Origin: an uncultured Planctomycetaceae bacterium
GTDB lineage: Bacteria > Planctomycetota > Planctomycetia > Planctomycetales > Planctomycetaceae
NCBI GenBank assembly: GCA_937952455.1
Contig: CALFYU010000141.1
Coordinates: 1-6,194 of the forward strand
Length of the DNA: 6,194 bases
Direction of reading: 5' to 3'
Within the stretch, counting starts at the first letter, position 1. Each line of letters opens with the position of its first letter. Both the position numbers and the translations under genes were made by a program. Shown one piece after another: positions 1 through 5,125 of this stretch. Below the pieces are notes generated by a model. That model saw only the letters and a program-made list of their open reading frames with translations. It had not been told where the DNA came from and did not search any database.

Positions 1-74
1 CGCACAAGGCGCGGCTTCTTGTGCCTGTCGGCACCCAACCGCTGCGCGGTCGGGCCACCCAGCGTGAGACCGAC

Positions 75-103
75 TTGGCATTCGCACTGCGGCGCGGTTC
101 AAT
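75..103 (+). promoter_or_regulatory. Possible sigma70-type promoter for the Tat-exported dehydratase gene
   Basis: A TTGGCA hexamer (75-80, 5 of 6 matches to TTGACA) is followed after exactly 17 bases by TTCAAT (98-103, 4 of 6 matches to TATAAT). This places a start of transcription about 45-50 bases before the chosen ATG at 158. Planctomycete promoters are poorly characterised and such matches arise by chance, so this is only a candidate. Confidence 0.3.
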
Positions 104-146
104 GGAGGCGTACAGATCTTGCCGCCAAAGTCCGCGAATCACACCC

Positions 147-151
147 AGGAG
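147..151 (+). promoter_or_regulatory. Shine-Dalgarno site deciding the start at 158
   Basis: AGGAG lies six bases before the ATG at 158. The in-frame TTG at 119 has no comparable site, and starting there would put 13 extra residues ahead of the Tat signal. The site therefore supports 158 as the start. Confidence 0.7.
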
Positions 152-157
152 CCGACC

Positions 158-1366
158 ATGACCCTACCCGCTCACAACACCCCCATCCCGCGCCGCACAT
201 TACTTGGATCGATGGGGGCTGCGGCTGGGGCGGCGCTGTTTATTGGTAAAGCGCAGGCGGCCGATCCGGGGGCGGAGGTGGCGGATCGCACATCGTCGAT
301 TCGCATCACGCGGTTGACGCCGAACATTTGCCGAGATCGGGTGTACGTCAAGATCGACACCAATCACGGCATCAGCGGTTGGGGGGAGATCAAAGGGGTG
401 GTGCCCAGCGTGGCGGCGGCGTTGGCGACGGCGATGTTTGAGTTGTTGGACGGGCAGAATCCAACGCGGATTGAACATCTGTGGCAAATGCTTTATCGGG
501 CGGAACGGAATCAGCGGGGCGGCGCGTTTATGGTGCACGCCATCGCGGGGATCGATATGGCGCTGTGGGACATCACCGGCCAGTTGTGGGGCGTGCCGGT
601 CTATCGACTTTTGGGCGGGCCGCTGCGGGAGAGGATTCGCGTTTATCCGGCCGACAAGGCGATCAAAGTCGGCAGCGGACCGCAGCCGCAGTCGGGCAAC
701 CCCGATCAAATCGAACGCATGGTACAGTCGGTCCGCGCTGCCCGCGAAAAGGTCGGCCCCGACGGCACGGTGATGTTCGACGCACACAGCGCGGTGCCGC
801 CGGCGATGTTGATTCAATTCGCCGCCGCCATCGAGCCGTACAACATCCTGTTCCTGGAAGAGCCGGCGGTGCCGGGGAATATCGAGGTGTTCAAACGGCT
901 GAAACAGCAGATCCGCATTCCGCTCGCCGCCGGCGAACGGGATCGCACGATCTGGGGCATCATGCCGTACCTGGCGGAAAAGGCCTTGGACATCGTGCAG
1001 CCCGATTGCGGTTACACGGGGGGCATCAGCCAGATGAAAAAGATCGCCACGCTGGCCGAGGCTTATATGACGCCGCTGGCGCCGCACTGCACGCAGTCCT
1101 ATTTGGGCATGACGGCCAGTTTCCACGTGGCGGCATCGGTGCCGTTGTTTTTGATCCACGAGTCGTATGACGACGAACTGCTGGGGACGATCGTCAAACC
1201 GCATTGGCGACGGTCCGATGACGGGTACGTGACATTGCCGGAGGGGACGGGATTGTGCGTGGACGTCGACGAAACGGCGCTGGCGAAGGTGGCGGCGGAC
1301 CCGAATTACAAATACCACTGGCGGGGTCCGCGGCTCGATGCGGATGGGGGAGTGGTGGATTATTGA
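158..1366 (+). CDS. Tat-exported enolase-superfamily protein, D-galactonate dehydratase-like
   Basis: This 402-residue protein belongs to the mandelate racemase/muconate lactonizing branch of the enolase superfamily, whose members abstract the proton next to a carboxylate using a divalent metal. A twin-arginine signal is visible: R12-R13-T-L-L, an Ala/Gly-rich hydrophobic stretch to about 30, and a likely cleavage after AQA at 34. The capping domain covers roughly 46-165 and the barrel the rest. Predicted metal ligands are D208, E234 and E260, and predicted acid/base residues are H210 (DAH) and H310 (APH), with E335 behind. The spacings (26, 26, 50, 25) equal those I recall for E. coli D-galactonate dehydratase (D183, E209, E235, H285, E310). 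No KxK motif of the racemase subgroup is seen. A sugar-acid dehydratase acting outside the cytoplasm is inferred; the exact substrate is not readable from sequence. The gene stands alone, convergent with the next one. Confidence 0.88.
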   Translation: MTLPAHNTPIPRRTLLGSMGAAAGAALFIGKAQAADPGAEVADRTSSIRITRLTPNICRDRVYVKIDTNHGISGWGEIKGVVPSVAAALATAMFELLDGQNPTRIEHLWQMLYRAERNQRGGAFMVHAIAGIDMALWDITGQLWGVPVYRLLGGPLRERIRVYPADKAIKVGSGPQPQSGNPDQIERMVQSVRAAREKVGPDGTVMFDAHSAVPPAMLIQFAAAIEPYNILFLEEPAVPGNIEVFKRLKQQIRIPLAAGERDRTIWGIMPYLAEKALDIVQPDCGYTGGISQMKKIATLAEAYMTPLAPHCTQSYLGMTASFHVAASVPLFLIHESYDDELLGTIVKPHWRRSDDGYVTLPEGTGLCVDVDETALAKVAADPNYKYHWRGPRLDADGGVVDY

Positions 1367-1372
1367 AGGGGG

Positions 1373-1500
1373 ACGCCGGGAGGGCGAAGCTCCTGCTGAG
1401 CCGCGCCGGTGCGTTTGGTGTGATTTGCAGAATCGTTGGAGAGATTGACACGGTCCGTGTGCGCGCGGCTCGGCGGGAGCCTCGCCCTTCCGGGGGGCGT
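1373..1500. repeat. Interspersed inverted-repeat (MITE/REP-like) element between convergent genes
   Basis: Arms at 1376-1406 and 1463-1493 are inverted copies over 31 bases, with only four differences (positions 1380/1489, 1388/1481, 1394/1475, 1397/1472), all transitions. Outer ends ACGCC (1373-1377) and GGCGT (1496-1500) also pair, with a small GGG-containing bulge. The 56-base centre contains the odd palindrome ACACGGTCCGTGT (1448-1460). In a plus-strand transcript three of the four differences become G-U pairs, so the hairpin is strongest at the 3' end of the dehydratase mRNA. The element fills the gap between two convergent stop codons and ends on the first base of the minus-strand gene's TAA complement. 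From memory, similar arm sequences recur widely in planctomycete genomes. A bidirectional terminator or mRNA-end role is possible. Confidence 0.75.
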
Positions 1501-2519
1501 TAGTCAATACGCAACAACTGCCGCATTCCGTCCAACGGTTGGATGTACGTCGCGAACGGCAGACCATCGACAGTTGCTTCTTGCTTGAGCGTGACGCCGT
1601 CTACGGCGGGGCCTTGTGCGACCATTTGCGATAGGACGTCGAACTGTTGCGCGGCGTCATAGGGTGCGAGAACGTGCACGGCGTCTTTCAGGAGCGCGAC
1701 GGCGGTAGCAAGGGCGTAGCCGCCCCAGTTGCTGGTGCCGGCGATGATCGTCCAGTCGGTGGCGATGCGGCAGGGGATGCGGCCGGCGTGATCGCCATCG
1801 AGCCGTTGTCGCAGGTTTTCCCAGGGGATGCTTCCCATGCCGATCTCGTTGGCGCCGTCGCCGATGCCGATCGATTTGATACCTGGACGCGCGGCGGCGA
1901 ATTCGAACAAGCGGTGCAGGTTGCCTGAGAATTCATCGATGATTTCACCGCGCATATTATGGCAGTGGTTGCGCGCGGCGAGCGGAACTTGCTGACGGAA
2001 TTCCTCCACGGGAACCGGTCCCTCTCGCGATTGTACGCGCAGCGAACCGGAGGTGTGACTGGGGCCGACGCGTTCGATGGCAATGACATGCGTCAACGTC
2101 GCTGCGCGGGCCGACTGGAAGAACGTTTCGCAATCGGCGTCATCCTTGATCACCGTTTGCAATACCCGCTCGGCGGAGAAATCCATCGCGTGCGCGGCGA
2201 CTGAGAGCGCGTGGTGGCAGCGGTTGTCGGTGATGAGGAACGCGTCAATTCCCAATTGATGGAGAATCTGAGCGAGAAACAGTGCGCCGAGAGGACCCTC
2301 GGGCTCGGCGGCCGGGGGCTGGCCGCGGGGGCTGTAGACGCCGGTGACCACGGCCACGCTGCGTCCATGCTGAACCAGGTCGGTCGCGGCAGCGGCGAGA
2401 TGTCCGGGGCACAGGGGGCCGAATTCGCGCTCCGTTCCGATCAATCCCCGCTGCGCGGGATCGCGGCGGATCAAGTTTTCGAGTTGCGCGATCGTTCGCG
2501 AATGAGGGGGAGCGGGCAT
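1500..2519 (-). CDS. D-glutamate cyclase-like protein (DUF4392 family)
   Basis: This 339-residue protein matches the family of the C-terminal domain of mammalian D-glutamate cyclase (DGLUCY), which converts D-glutamate to 5-oxo-D-proline. Recognisable family motifs, in order, are VTG at 58-60, AEPEGPLGA at 71-79, ITDN at 96-99, ERVGPS at 149-154, HNMRGE at 187-192, GIGDGANEIGMG at 218-229 and GTSNWGGYAL at 261-270. No signal peptide or membrane segment is seen, so it should be cytoplasmic. The ATG at 2519 is preferred. A TTG at 2555 would add 12 residues, but it lacks a ribosome site and overlaps a candidate promoter. The protein is a stand-alone single domain of nearly full family length. 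Its stop codon touches the inverted-repeat element. The neighbours give no pathway clue; D-amino-acid clearance or cell-wall glutamate turnover is a guess. Family assignment is firm, catalytic activity is inferred. Confidence 0.85.
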   Translation of the reverse strand: MPAPPHSRTIAQLENLIRRDPAQRGLIGTEREFGPLCPGHLAAAATDLVQHGRSVAVVTGVYSPRGQPPAAEPEGPLGALFLAQILHQLGIDAFLITDNRCHHALSVAAHAMDFSAERVLQTVIKDDADCETFFQSARAATLTHVIAIERVGPSHTSGSLRVQSREGPVPVEEFRQQVPLAARNHCHNMRGEIIDEFSGNLHRLFEFAAARPGIKSIGIGDGANEIGMGSIPWENLRQRLDGDHAGRIPCRIATDWTIIAGTSNWGGYALATAVALLKDAVHVLAPYDAAQQFDVLSQMVAQGPAVDGVTLKQEATVDGLPFATYIQPLDGMRQLLRID

Positions 2520-2526
2520 ATCCACT

Positions 2527-2555
2527 ATTTTGTCGTGAATTGCGCAGCGAATCAA
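2527..2555 (-). promoter_or_regulatory. Possible promoter of the D-glutamate cyclase-like gene, near-leaderless
   Basis: Read on the minus strand, TTGATT (2555-2550) is followed after 17 bases by CAAAAT (2532-2527), each matching four of six consensus bases. The hexamer ends only seven bases before the ATG at 2519, so transcription would start at or next to the start codon. No good Shine-Dalgarno sequence precedes that ATG, which fits a leaderless message. The match is weak and could be chance. Confidence 0.22.
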
Positions 2556-2799
2556 TTCGTCAGCCGGTGTCGACGGGCGTCGCTTGCGGAGGAGTTTCTC
2601 GCCGCCCGGTCGGTGATCCTTTGGGCATGGTGCGCGTCCGCATGTCTGTGAAACCGAGCCTGAGTTACGTTTCGCCGACTGACTACTTCTCGTGGCTGGG
2701 AAACGACTTGGGGAACATTCTTGGAACTGAGAAAACCGGTGGGAATGGACGCTTCTCGGTTGTCAGCCGGGATTCTTCATGCCAAAATTCGTTACTTAT

Positions 2800-2873
2800 C
2801 GGGGACACCCCGTGTAGAAGGGGGCATCTCGTTCGGCTCGGATGCCGGTCACGCGAATCACTGGTCCCCCTTC
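2800..2873. other. Cluster of short inverted repeats, possible structured RNA or leader
   Basis: CGGGG/CCCCG (2800-2804 and 2808-2812) forms a perfect five-pair stem with a three-base loop. Immediately after it, GAAGGGG (2817-2823) can pair with CCCCTTC (2867-2873). Inside that stem GCATC pairs with GATGC (2824-2828, 2841-2845) and CGGT with ACTG (2846-2849, 2860-2863), giving a possible three-way junction. It lies about 160 bases before the Rieske start codon. No known RNA family is recognised, the strand is undetermined, and stems of this size can occur by chance. Confidence 0.3.
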
Positions 2874-2891
2874 CCAATCACTTTCAACGTC

Positions 2892-2913
2892 CCGGCATTC
2901 CATCGCGTGCCGG
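2892..2913. promoter_or_regulatory. Perfect 6-bp inverted repeat, possible operator
   Basis: CCGGCA (2892-2897) and TGCCGG (2908-2913) are perfect inverted copies with a 10-base spacer, so the two centres are 16 bases apart. The site lies about 120 bases upstream of the Rieske start codon. It could be a binding site for a dimeric regulator of the respiratory cluster, but no regulator family is suggested by the sequence. Confidence 0.2.
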
Positions 2914-3034
2914 ATTCAAGACGTGAATGAGAAATCGACCTCGATTATCAGCGATTGACGCCATCGTGCAGCGATAAGAGTTCGCGCTGCCGGACGATGT
3001 GTCCTTCGCCCTCAGGAATTCACTCGGAACCGCT

Positions 3035-4186
3035 ATGGCAAAGATTCCAGATCGGAAGAACATGACCACCGCGGACATCTTGGCGTTTTGCCGCGCCGAG
3101 GTTTCCGGAGGATCAGCCCAGGACGCGCCGGCTGAGGAAGTCGCTGAGACTCCTGCTGGCGAAGAAACGGCCGCAGAAGAAACCGTTGCTGAAACGGCGG
3201 AGGCTCCCGCGTCGGAAGACAAGCCAGCGGCTCCGAAGAAAAAGCCGACTTCGACCAAAGACATTCTGGCAGCAGCCCGTGCCTCGGCGTCAGGCGGAGG
3301 GGGCAAGGCGGAGAAGCCGGCAGCTGCGGAAACTAAGGCGAAGCCCAAGCCGGCAGCGGCAGGTGGGGCCAAGCCGACATCGACTAAAGATATCTTAGCG
3401 GCGGCCCGCGCCGCGGCGGCAGGTGGCGGGGCAGCCAAGGCCGACAAGGCCAGTCCCGCGGCGCCGGCAAAGAAGAAAGCGGCTCCGGCGGCGGCAGCCG
3501 GCGGCGAAAAGCCGTCGGTCAAAGAGATGCTGGCGGCGTTTCGCAATGAAAAGCGGGCAGTGGAGTCAGAACCTGCGGCGACTGCGCCGGACGGTAAAAA
3601 GCTGCCGCCGAAAATGCCGGTCCCACCGCGCAAGGCAAAGGTGAAGCCCGCGCCGGCGCCGGTCAATGAGGAGCGGCGCAGCTTTCTGTCCTCGCTGTTG
3701 GTGATTCCCTCGGCGTTTGCCGCCGCATGGATCATGCTGGCCGGCGCCTCGACGGCGTGGGCATTGGCGCTCGTTCGCTTCGGATTGCCGAACGTGTTGG
3801 TCGAACCGCCGAGCCGATTCAAGATCGGTTCGCCCAGCGATTACGACTTCGGGACGGTCTCGACCAAGTGGAAGGCGGAGCGCGGCATTTGGGTGGTCCA
3901 CACCGATCGCTACAAGGGCAAGAACGTCATTGTGGCGTTGTCGACGGTCTGTACACACCTGGGCTGCACGCCAAACTGGCTTGAAGGAGAGCAGAAGTTC
4001 AAATGCCCTTGCCACGGTTCGGGATTTTATATCGACGGAATTAACTTCGAGGGCCCCGCGCCGCGTCCGTTGGAGCGCCATGGAATTACCGTTGCCGCCG
4101 ACGGCATGCTGGAGGTCGACAAGAGCCTGAAGTTTCAAGAAGAGATGGGGCAGTGGGAAGACCCCAAGTCGTACGTCGAAGCTTGA
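3035..4186 (+). CDS. Rieske 2Fe-2S protein with long repeat-bearing cytoplasmic N-terminal extension
   Basis: This 383-residue protein is the iron-sulfur subunit of a quinol:electron-acceptor oxidoreductase. It carries an electron from quinol at the Qo site to a c-type cytochrome outside the membrane. The C-terminal head (about 261-383) has both cluster loops: CTHLGC at 306-311 (ligands C306, H308) and CPCHGS at 324-329 (ligands C324, H327), with C311 and C326 as the disulfide pair, then the Pro loop GPAPRP at 340-345. The single anchor helix spans about 216-246 and begins with a Tat motif, E-R214-R215-S-F-L. Ahead of it are some 210 unusual residues: an acidic stretch (32-62), a Lys/Ala/Pro-rich basic stretch (63-208), and four copies of a motif like TSTKDILAAAR. 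Ordinary Rieske proteins are about 180-200 residues. The ATG at 3035 follows a weak GGA; a GTG at 2999 would add 12 residues. It heads the cluster, 81 bases before cytochrome b. Confidence 0.93.
   Translation: MAKIPDRKNMTTADILAFCRAEVSGGSAQDAPAEEVAETPAGEETAAEETVAETAEAPASEDKPAAPKKKPTSTKDILAAARASASGGGGKAEKPAAAETKAKPKPAAAGGAKPTSTKDILAAARAAAAGGGAAKADKASPAAPAKKKAAPAAAAGGEKPSVKEMLAAFRNEKRAVESEPAATAPDGKKLPPKMPVPPRKAKVKPAPAPVNEERRSFLSSLLVIPSAFAAAWIMLAGASTAWALALVRFGLPNVLVEPPSRFKIGSPSDYDFGTVSTKWKAERGIWVVHTDRYKGKNVIVALSTVCTHLGCTPNWLEGEQKFKCPCHGSGFYIDGINFEGPAPRPLERHGITVAADGMLEVDKSLKFQEEMGQWEDPKSYVEA
3056..3550 (+). repeat. Four copies of an 11-residue motif in the Rieske N-terminal extension
   Basis: The copies are encoded at 3056-3100 (core MTTADILAFCR), 3242-3286 (TSTKDILAAAR), 3371-3415 (TSTKDILAAAR) and 3509-3550 (PSVKEMLAAFR), separated by 40-60 residue low-complexity linkers. 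Copies two and three are identical over 14 residues (KPTSTKDILAAARA). Their DNA differs at nine bases in eight of those 14 codons, all synonymous, which argues that the amino-acid sequence is maintained. The motif looks like a short amphipathic helix capped by Ser/Thr-x-Lys-Asp. Confidence 0.85.
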
Positions 4187-4257
4187 CGGGCCATTTTCCG
4201 TCGGTCACCACGGCCACAAGCTGCGAAGCAGTTTACTTAAATCACACAGGTGCAAAC

Positions 4258-4262
4258 GAGGA
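4258..4262 (+). promoter_or_regulatory. Shine-Dalgarno site deciding the cytochrome b start
   Basis: GAGGA ends five bases before the ATG at 4268. A GTG at 4250 lies in the same frame, but this site would fall inside its coding sequence, so 4268 is chosen. Confidence 0.75.
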
Positions 4263-4267
4263 CACCG

Positions 4268-5041
4268 ATGAAAATCGGCGAATATATTCGCGAGTCTCAA
4301 CTCTGGAAGAGTGTGTTTCGGCATCCGGCGCCGTACGACCGACGCAACCGCGTCGTGGTGATGCTGACAAACTTCTTTCTGCACCTGCATCCGGTCTCGA
4401 TCAAGAAACAGGGCATCGCCCTCTCCTACACATGGTGCATGGGCGGGATCACCTTCTTTCTATTCTTGGTTGAGACGGTCACCGGCGTGTTGTTGATGTT
4501 CTATTACCGGCCCACACTGGAGCATGCGTTTAACGACATCCTGGCGTTGCGCGACGTGGCGACACTGGGCGTGATGCGGGAAATCCATCGTTGGGGCGCA
4601 CACGCGATGGTCATCACGGTCTGGCTGCACATGTACCGCGTGTTTCTCACGGGAAGTTATAAACCCCCGCGGGAATTCAACTGGGTGGTCGGCGTGCTGT
4701 TGCTGGTGTTGACGTTGCTGTTGTCGTTTACCGGCTACCTACTTCCCTGGGACCAGTTGGCCATTTGGGCGATCACGGTCGGTTCGAACATGGCACGGGC
4801 GACGCCGTTTCTAGGGAGCGAGGGGCCGGGTGCCCAGATATTGAATATCGGCGGCTTCGATTTAATTACCTCCGGCAGCGACGCGAGGTTTGTGCTCTTG
4901 GGAGGTCGGTTTGTCGGCGAAGCCACTTTGAACCGTTTCTATATTTTGCACTGCGTGTTCATTCCCCTGGTCGTGGCAACGCTGATTGCCATCCACTTTT
5001 GGCGCGTCAGAAAAGACGGCGGCATCAGCCAGCCGCTGTAG
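4268..5041 (+). CDS. Cytochrome b6-type subunit (cytochrome b N-terminal domain)
   Basis: This 257-residue membrane protein holds the two b hemes that carry electrons across the membrane in a Rieske/cytochrome b complex. Four helices (A about 52-79, B 105-127, C 138-160, D 222-246) match cytochrome b6, which is about 215 residues. Heme ligands are H107 and H121 (14 apart) and H228 and H243 (15 apart); the 15-residue second spacing is the b6 type, not the mitochondrial one. Helix C ends in GYLLPWDQ at 156-163. C57, in WCMGG, aligns without gaps to the b6 cysteine that covalently binds heme ci (cn), and FYYRPT follows at the expected distance. The loop between helices C and D is some 20 residues longer than in chloroplast b6, around 187-207. 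The N-terminal 45 residues are cytoplasmic and rich in basic and aromatic residues. It sits between the Rieske and subunit IV genes, probably in one operon. Confidence 0.93.
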   Translation: MKIGEYIRESQLWKSVFRHPAPYDRRNRVVVMLTNFFLHLHPVSIKKQGIALSYTWCMGGITFFLFLVETVTGVLLMFYYRPTLEHAFNDILALRDVATLGVMREIHRWGAHAMVITVWLHMYRVFLTGSYKPPREFNWVVGVLLLVLTLLLSFTGYLLPWDQLAIWAITVGSNMARATPFLGSEGPGAQILNIGGFDLITSGSDARFVLLGGRFVGEATLNRFYILHCVFIPLVVATLIAIHFWRVRKDGGISQPL

Positions 5042-5125
5042 CGGCGCGATGGTCATGGACAGGTCCGTGTTTCGCGCGGCCGTGGATTTAATCACACAAT
5101 TGGTTTGCTTGCGAGTTATTCGTCG

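Larger units (their letters stand above)
2520..3034. other. Divergent intergenic region without a convincing gene
   Basis: These 515 bases separate the minus-strand cyclase gene from the plus-strand Rieske gene and must carry the promoters of both. Base composition is visibly less GC-rich than in the flanking genes. Open frames exist here (for example 2540-2926 plus and 2683-2877 minus), but their translations show no recognisable domain and have ordinary chance lengths. A TTGACG at 2955-2960 has no suitable -10 partner, so no Rieske promoter is called. The only marked structure is the group of short inverted repeats at 2800-2913, listed separately. Confidence 0.6.

Noticed and set aside
2..24. 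Hairpin GCACAAG/CTTGTGC as a terminator of an upstream gene
   Set aside because: The seven-pair stem is perfect, but it has a nine-base loop and no T-run follows. No upstream coding sequence is visible, so its role cannot be supported.
481..1170. 229-codon plus-strand frame inside the dehydratase gene
   Set aside because: It is an overlapping frame within a clearly assigned gene, and its Gly/Arg-rich translation resembles nothing.
200..1567. 455-codon open frame on the minus strand
   Set aside because: It runs antisense through the dehydratase gene, whose frame has complete family motifs. The translation is Arg/His-rich with no domain, and part of it is simply the inverted-repeat element read as protein.
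2540..2926. 128-codon plus-strand frame in the divergent intergenic region
   Set aside because: It has no recognisable domain, an unremarkable length for this composition, and it overlaps the 5' region of the opposing cyclase gene.
2884..3822. 312-codon Ala/Ser-rich open frame on the minus strand
   Set aside because: It is the antisense shadow of the GC-rich, Ala/Pro/Lys-coding Rieske extension and has no recognisable domain.
4185..4202. GACGG/CCGTC hairpin just after the Rieske stop as an intra-operon terminator
   Set aside because: The stem has only five pairs with an eight-base loop and no T-run after it, and the next gene follows closely in the same direction.
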